Shown: piece by piece, positions 50,004 to 51,712 of the stretch
Layout: every line of letters starts with the position of its first letter
How positions within the stretch are numbered: the first letter of the stretch is position 1
NCBI GenBank assembly: GCA_022843565.1
Contig: JALHNK010000004.1
Coordinates: forward strand, 1-51,712
DNA from: Phycisphaerales bacterium
Lineage (GTDB): Bacteria > Planctomycetota > Phycisphaerae > Phycisphaerales > UBA1924
Reading direction: 5' to 3'
Length of the DNA stretch: 51,712 bases
The notes under the pieces: generated by a model
The model's database searches: none
Seen by the model: the letters and a program-made list of their open reading frames with translations, nothing else
Told to the model about the DNA's origin: nothing
Made by a program: the position numbers and the translations under genes

Positions 50004-50033
50004 TTCAGGGCGAACACCGATCAGGAGCCGATC

Positions 50034-50525
50034 ATGACCTATGAACCGATCGAGATCCGAGACTTTGACGCCGCGGGGGCGGCCGCGCGAACCGAACGGC
50101 GCGAGGCCTCGCAGACGATGGCGGAGCTTGTGCTGCAACGGGCCGAGGTGCTCGACGAGCACGACCGGGCGTTGCTCCAGGCGATCTACGCCGAGGGCAA
50201 GAGCTGCGCGTTCGTGGCTCGGCTTTCGAACGTGCCGGCCCATCAGGTGCAGCGGCGCGTCCGCGAGCTGGCGAAGCGGGTGACCTCGCCGCAGTTCGCG
50301 TTCGTCCTTCGCCAGCGGGCACACTGGAACCCGACGATGGCCCGCGTCGCCACCGAGGTCTTCCTGCGTGGGCGCTCGCTCAAGGGCGCTCAGAACGCGC
50401 TGAAGTTCACCTATCACAGCGTGCGCCGCCAGCGCGACGCGGTTTTGGCCATGTTCGCGGCTGAGACCTCCAAAGCCGCGGCCAACCGCATCCCCCAAAG
50501 CACCCACAGCCGGAGCGCCCGATGA
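50034..50525 (+). CDS. small HTH protein, first gene of the switch operon
   Basis: 163 residues. LDEHDRALLQAIYAEGKSCAFVARLSNVPAHQVQRRVRELAKRV (residues of about 40-85) reads as a sigma-region-4-like or resolvase-like helix-turn-helix. A second helical block with Arg and His follows (RQRAHWNPTMARVATEVFLRGRSL, FTYHSVRRQRDAVLAMF). I do not recognise the family. The first helix resembles regulators that start a phage or mobile-element operon. ATG 50034 has AGGAG at 50023-50027; its stop overlaps the ATPase start by 4 bases. Confidence 0.75.
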   Translation: MTYEPIEIRDFDAAGAAARTERREASQTMAELVLQRAEVLDEHDRALLQAIYAEGKSCAFVARLSNVPAHQVQRRVRELAKRVTSPQFAFVLRQRAHWNPTMARVATEVFLRGRSLKGAQNALKFTYHSVRRQRDAVLAMFAAETSKAAANRIPQSTHSRSAR

Positions 50526-51238
50526 CCCGGCGCCTCATCGATGCCTCCATCGCCCTGGGCTTGCCTCTGGGATCGCTCGCAAAGCTCCCGGCCCTCGACG
50601 CTCGCCAGCTCGCGCTGCACGAGTCCATCGCCCGCGACATCGCGGCGCTCGCCGCGTCGCAATCGCCCTCGGTCATCCTGATCACCGGCGCATCGGGCAC
50701 CGGAAAGTCCACGTTGCTCCGGCGGTTGCGCCGAGAGCTGCGTGATCGTGGCGTGCGGTGCGTGTCGCCCAGAGATGTCTCGCAGCGCTCTGCGACCACG
50801 CGCGTGATTGACCTCTCGCCCAGAACATCGCCAGCGCTCTGGCTTCGCCAGCTTGGCGATGCGGGGCTCGCCGAGGCGAGGCTTCTGAATCGCCTGCCGC
50901 GTGACCTGTCCGAGGGCCAACGAGCACGACTGTCGCTGGCGATCGGCTTGGCATCGACGCGTCGCGATCGCCGCTTGCGTGCGCTGCTCGCCGATGAGTT
51001 CCTGGCGCTGCTGGATCGAGCGACCGCGATGTCGTGCGCCGCATCGATCGCCCGGGCCGTCCGGCGCGATGCGGACAGGCCCCGCTCGCTGATCGCCTGC
51101 ACATCGCACGACGACCTCGCGGGCGCGCTGTGCCCGGACATGCACGTTCACCTTCACCCGCACCGGCCGCCAGCCGTTCACACGCGTGCCACGGCTGCAC
51201 CTGATCAGACAACACCGCAAGCCGGAGAAGCCCCATGA
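50522..51238 (+). CDS. soluble ABC-type ATPase (COG2401-like, without acetyltransferase half)
   Basis: 238 residues. GASGTGKSTLL (about 56-66) is Walker A, LSEGQRARLSLA (about 131-142) the ABC signature with Glu for the second Gly, LRALLADEFLALLD (about 157-170) Walker B with the catalytic acidic pair, and ACTSHDD the H-switch. There is no membrane segment and no permease gene, so it is not a transporter. The Q-loop region is short. The compact form recalls the ATPase half of COG2401 proteins, in which an ABC-type ATPase is fused to a predicted acetyltransferase. The C-terminal 45 residues are low-complexity. ATG overlaps on both sides (4 bases each). Confidence 0.8.
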   Translation: MTRRLIDASIALGLPLGSLAKLPALDARQLALHESIARDIAALAASQSPSVILITGASGTGKSTLLRRLRRELRDRGVRCVSPRDVSQRSATTRVIDLSPRTSPALWLRQLGDAGLAEARLLNRLPRDLSEGQRARLSLAIGLASTRRDRRLRALLADEFLALLDRATAMSCAASIARAVRRDADRPRSLIACTSHDDLAGALCPDMHVHLHPHRPPAVHTRATAAPDQTTPQAGEAP

Positions 51239-51712
51239 TCCGTTGCTCATTGCTCACTGGATTCGACATCGCCCCCGGCACGCGGGCCGACGCTCAATCG
51301 CTCGCCCCGTCACACTATCGCGCCGGGCCGCCGGCGACGATCGAGCTGGTGCTGGCGGCGCGAACGCGGGCGACACGAGAGCTCGCGGGCGTGCTCGTCA
51401 TCAGTCGCCCGGTGCTGAACGCCTCGTGGCGTGCGGTCGCCTGGCCCGAACACTTCGGCTCGCAATCGACCTTCTCGCTGATGCCGATGGCGGAGCGGGC
51501 GCGCATCGTCAACCAGCTCGTTCGGTGCATCTCGCGTGTGATCATCGATCAGCGACATCGGGGCATCGGGCTCTCGACGGCGCTCGTCCGCGCGTACGTG
51601 CGCGAGCCGCTCACGCCGCTGACCGAGGGGATCGCCGCCATGGGCGGCGCGTGCCCGTTCTTTGAAGCCGCGGGGATGCGGCGCGTGCCCCGCCCGCCGG
51701 CGCGCCGCGAAC
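51235..51712 (+). CDS. GNAT-like acyltransferase, C-terminus beyond window
   Basis: 159 codons are visible, without a stop. TIELVLAARTRATRELAGVLVIS is the N-terminal strand pair; ISRVIIDQRHRGIGLSTALVRAYV is GNAT motif A with R-x2-G-x-G for acetyl-CoA; IAAMGGACPFFEAAGMRRV is motif B, where the last visible residues are. The start ATG 51235 overlaps the ATPase stop by 4 bases, the strongest hint that both act together. The order (ATPase, then GNAT) is the reverse or split equivalent of the COG2401 fusion as I recall it. Substrate unknown. Confidence 0.78.
   Translation, partial: MIRCSLLTGFDIAPGTRADAQSLAPSHYRAGPPATIELVLAARTRATRELAGVLVISRPVLNASWRAVAWPEHFGSQSTFSLMPMAERARIVNQLVRCISRVIIDQRHRGIGLSTALVRAYVREPLTPLTEGIAAMGGACPFFEAAGMRRVPRPPARRE

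Noticed and set aside
1-51712. tRNA, rRNA or other known RNA genes
   Set aside because: I looked for the TPsiC-arm pattern GGTTCGAATCC and for rRNA-like conserved blocks and found none; very divergent RNAs cannot be excluded by eye.

Overview
The window is GC-rich bacterial DNA, densely packed with genes and with very short gaps. The gene content points to a planctomycete, most likely of the Phycisphaerae group. The clues are a secreted fibro-slime protein, a small Hc1-like histone, membrane proteins with an N-terminal CxxC...CxxC zinc ribbon, several small proteins of planctomycete type (46612-47079, 47863-48474), dispersed single housekeeping genes such as an orphan nuoD, and a Maf/sialic-acid-type glycosylation block. 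This assignment is inferred from recalled family distributions; no rRNA or tRNA gene is present to confirm it.

Layout. 1-10642 is a long minus-strand run: cysS (cut by the window edge), a zinc-ribbon membrane protein, an M20 amidohydrolase, a NERD/zinc-ribbon protein, a large TPR metallopeptidase, a LolA-like protein, ruvX, manC and ruvA. At 10806-22226 lies a surface-sugar region: a PglF/PseB-type nucleotide-sugar dehydratase (+), an MDR dehydrogenase, a lipoprotein, ispF, a PlsC-like acyltransferase and a Nudix gene, then a tight minus-strand set of a Maf-like giant fusion protein, a CMP-nonulosonate synthetase and a NeuB/PseI-type synthase. 22502-25612 (+) holds a membrane protein, nuoD and an ABM-domain protein. 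25804-32162 (-) holds DoxX, FtsW/RodA, SixA, a FabZ-like dehydratase, the Hc1-like histone, an APH-type kinase and rsmA. A metallophosphatase (+) then faces a minus run of a KAS condensing enzyme, a HIT protein and murA. 37624-41166 holds the fibro-slime gene with a textbook terminator, a lipoprotein, secG and a YicC gene. 41423-48821 holds a Gfo/Idh/MocA lipoprotein, a repeat-poor secreted protein, metG, and small planctomycete-type genes.

The most unusual part is the right end (48866-51712). An XRE-HTH/S24 self-cleaving repressor is divergent from a three-gene overlapping operon: a small HTH protein, an ABC-type ATPase without membrane partner, and a GNAT-like acyltransferase. Between them is a perfect 8+6+8 palindrome whose centre reads as a -35 box. 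This looks like a phage-style switch controlling a split version of the ATPase-acetyltransferase fusion known from COG2401, and the window ends inside it.

A second theme is repeats. At least a dozen gaps carry short degenerate tandem arrays, mostly of 7-bp units, each locus with its own unit. One array (25712-25800) shows a clean drift from one unit variant to the next, and some arrays run into the ends of genes. Three further dispersed hairpin families were found: GGCAGGCG...CGCCTGCC (three copies), a GAGGCTTTG-loop hairpin (two copies, one inside a gene), and a roughly 180-bp foldback element at 33418-33594.
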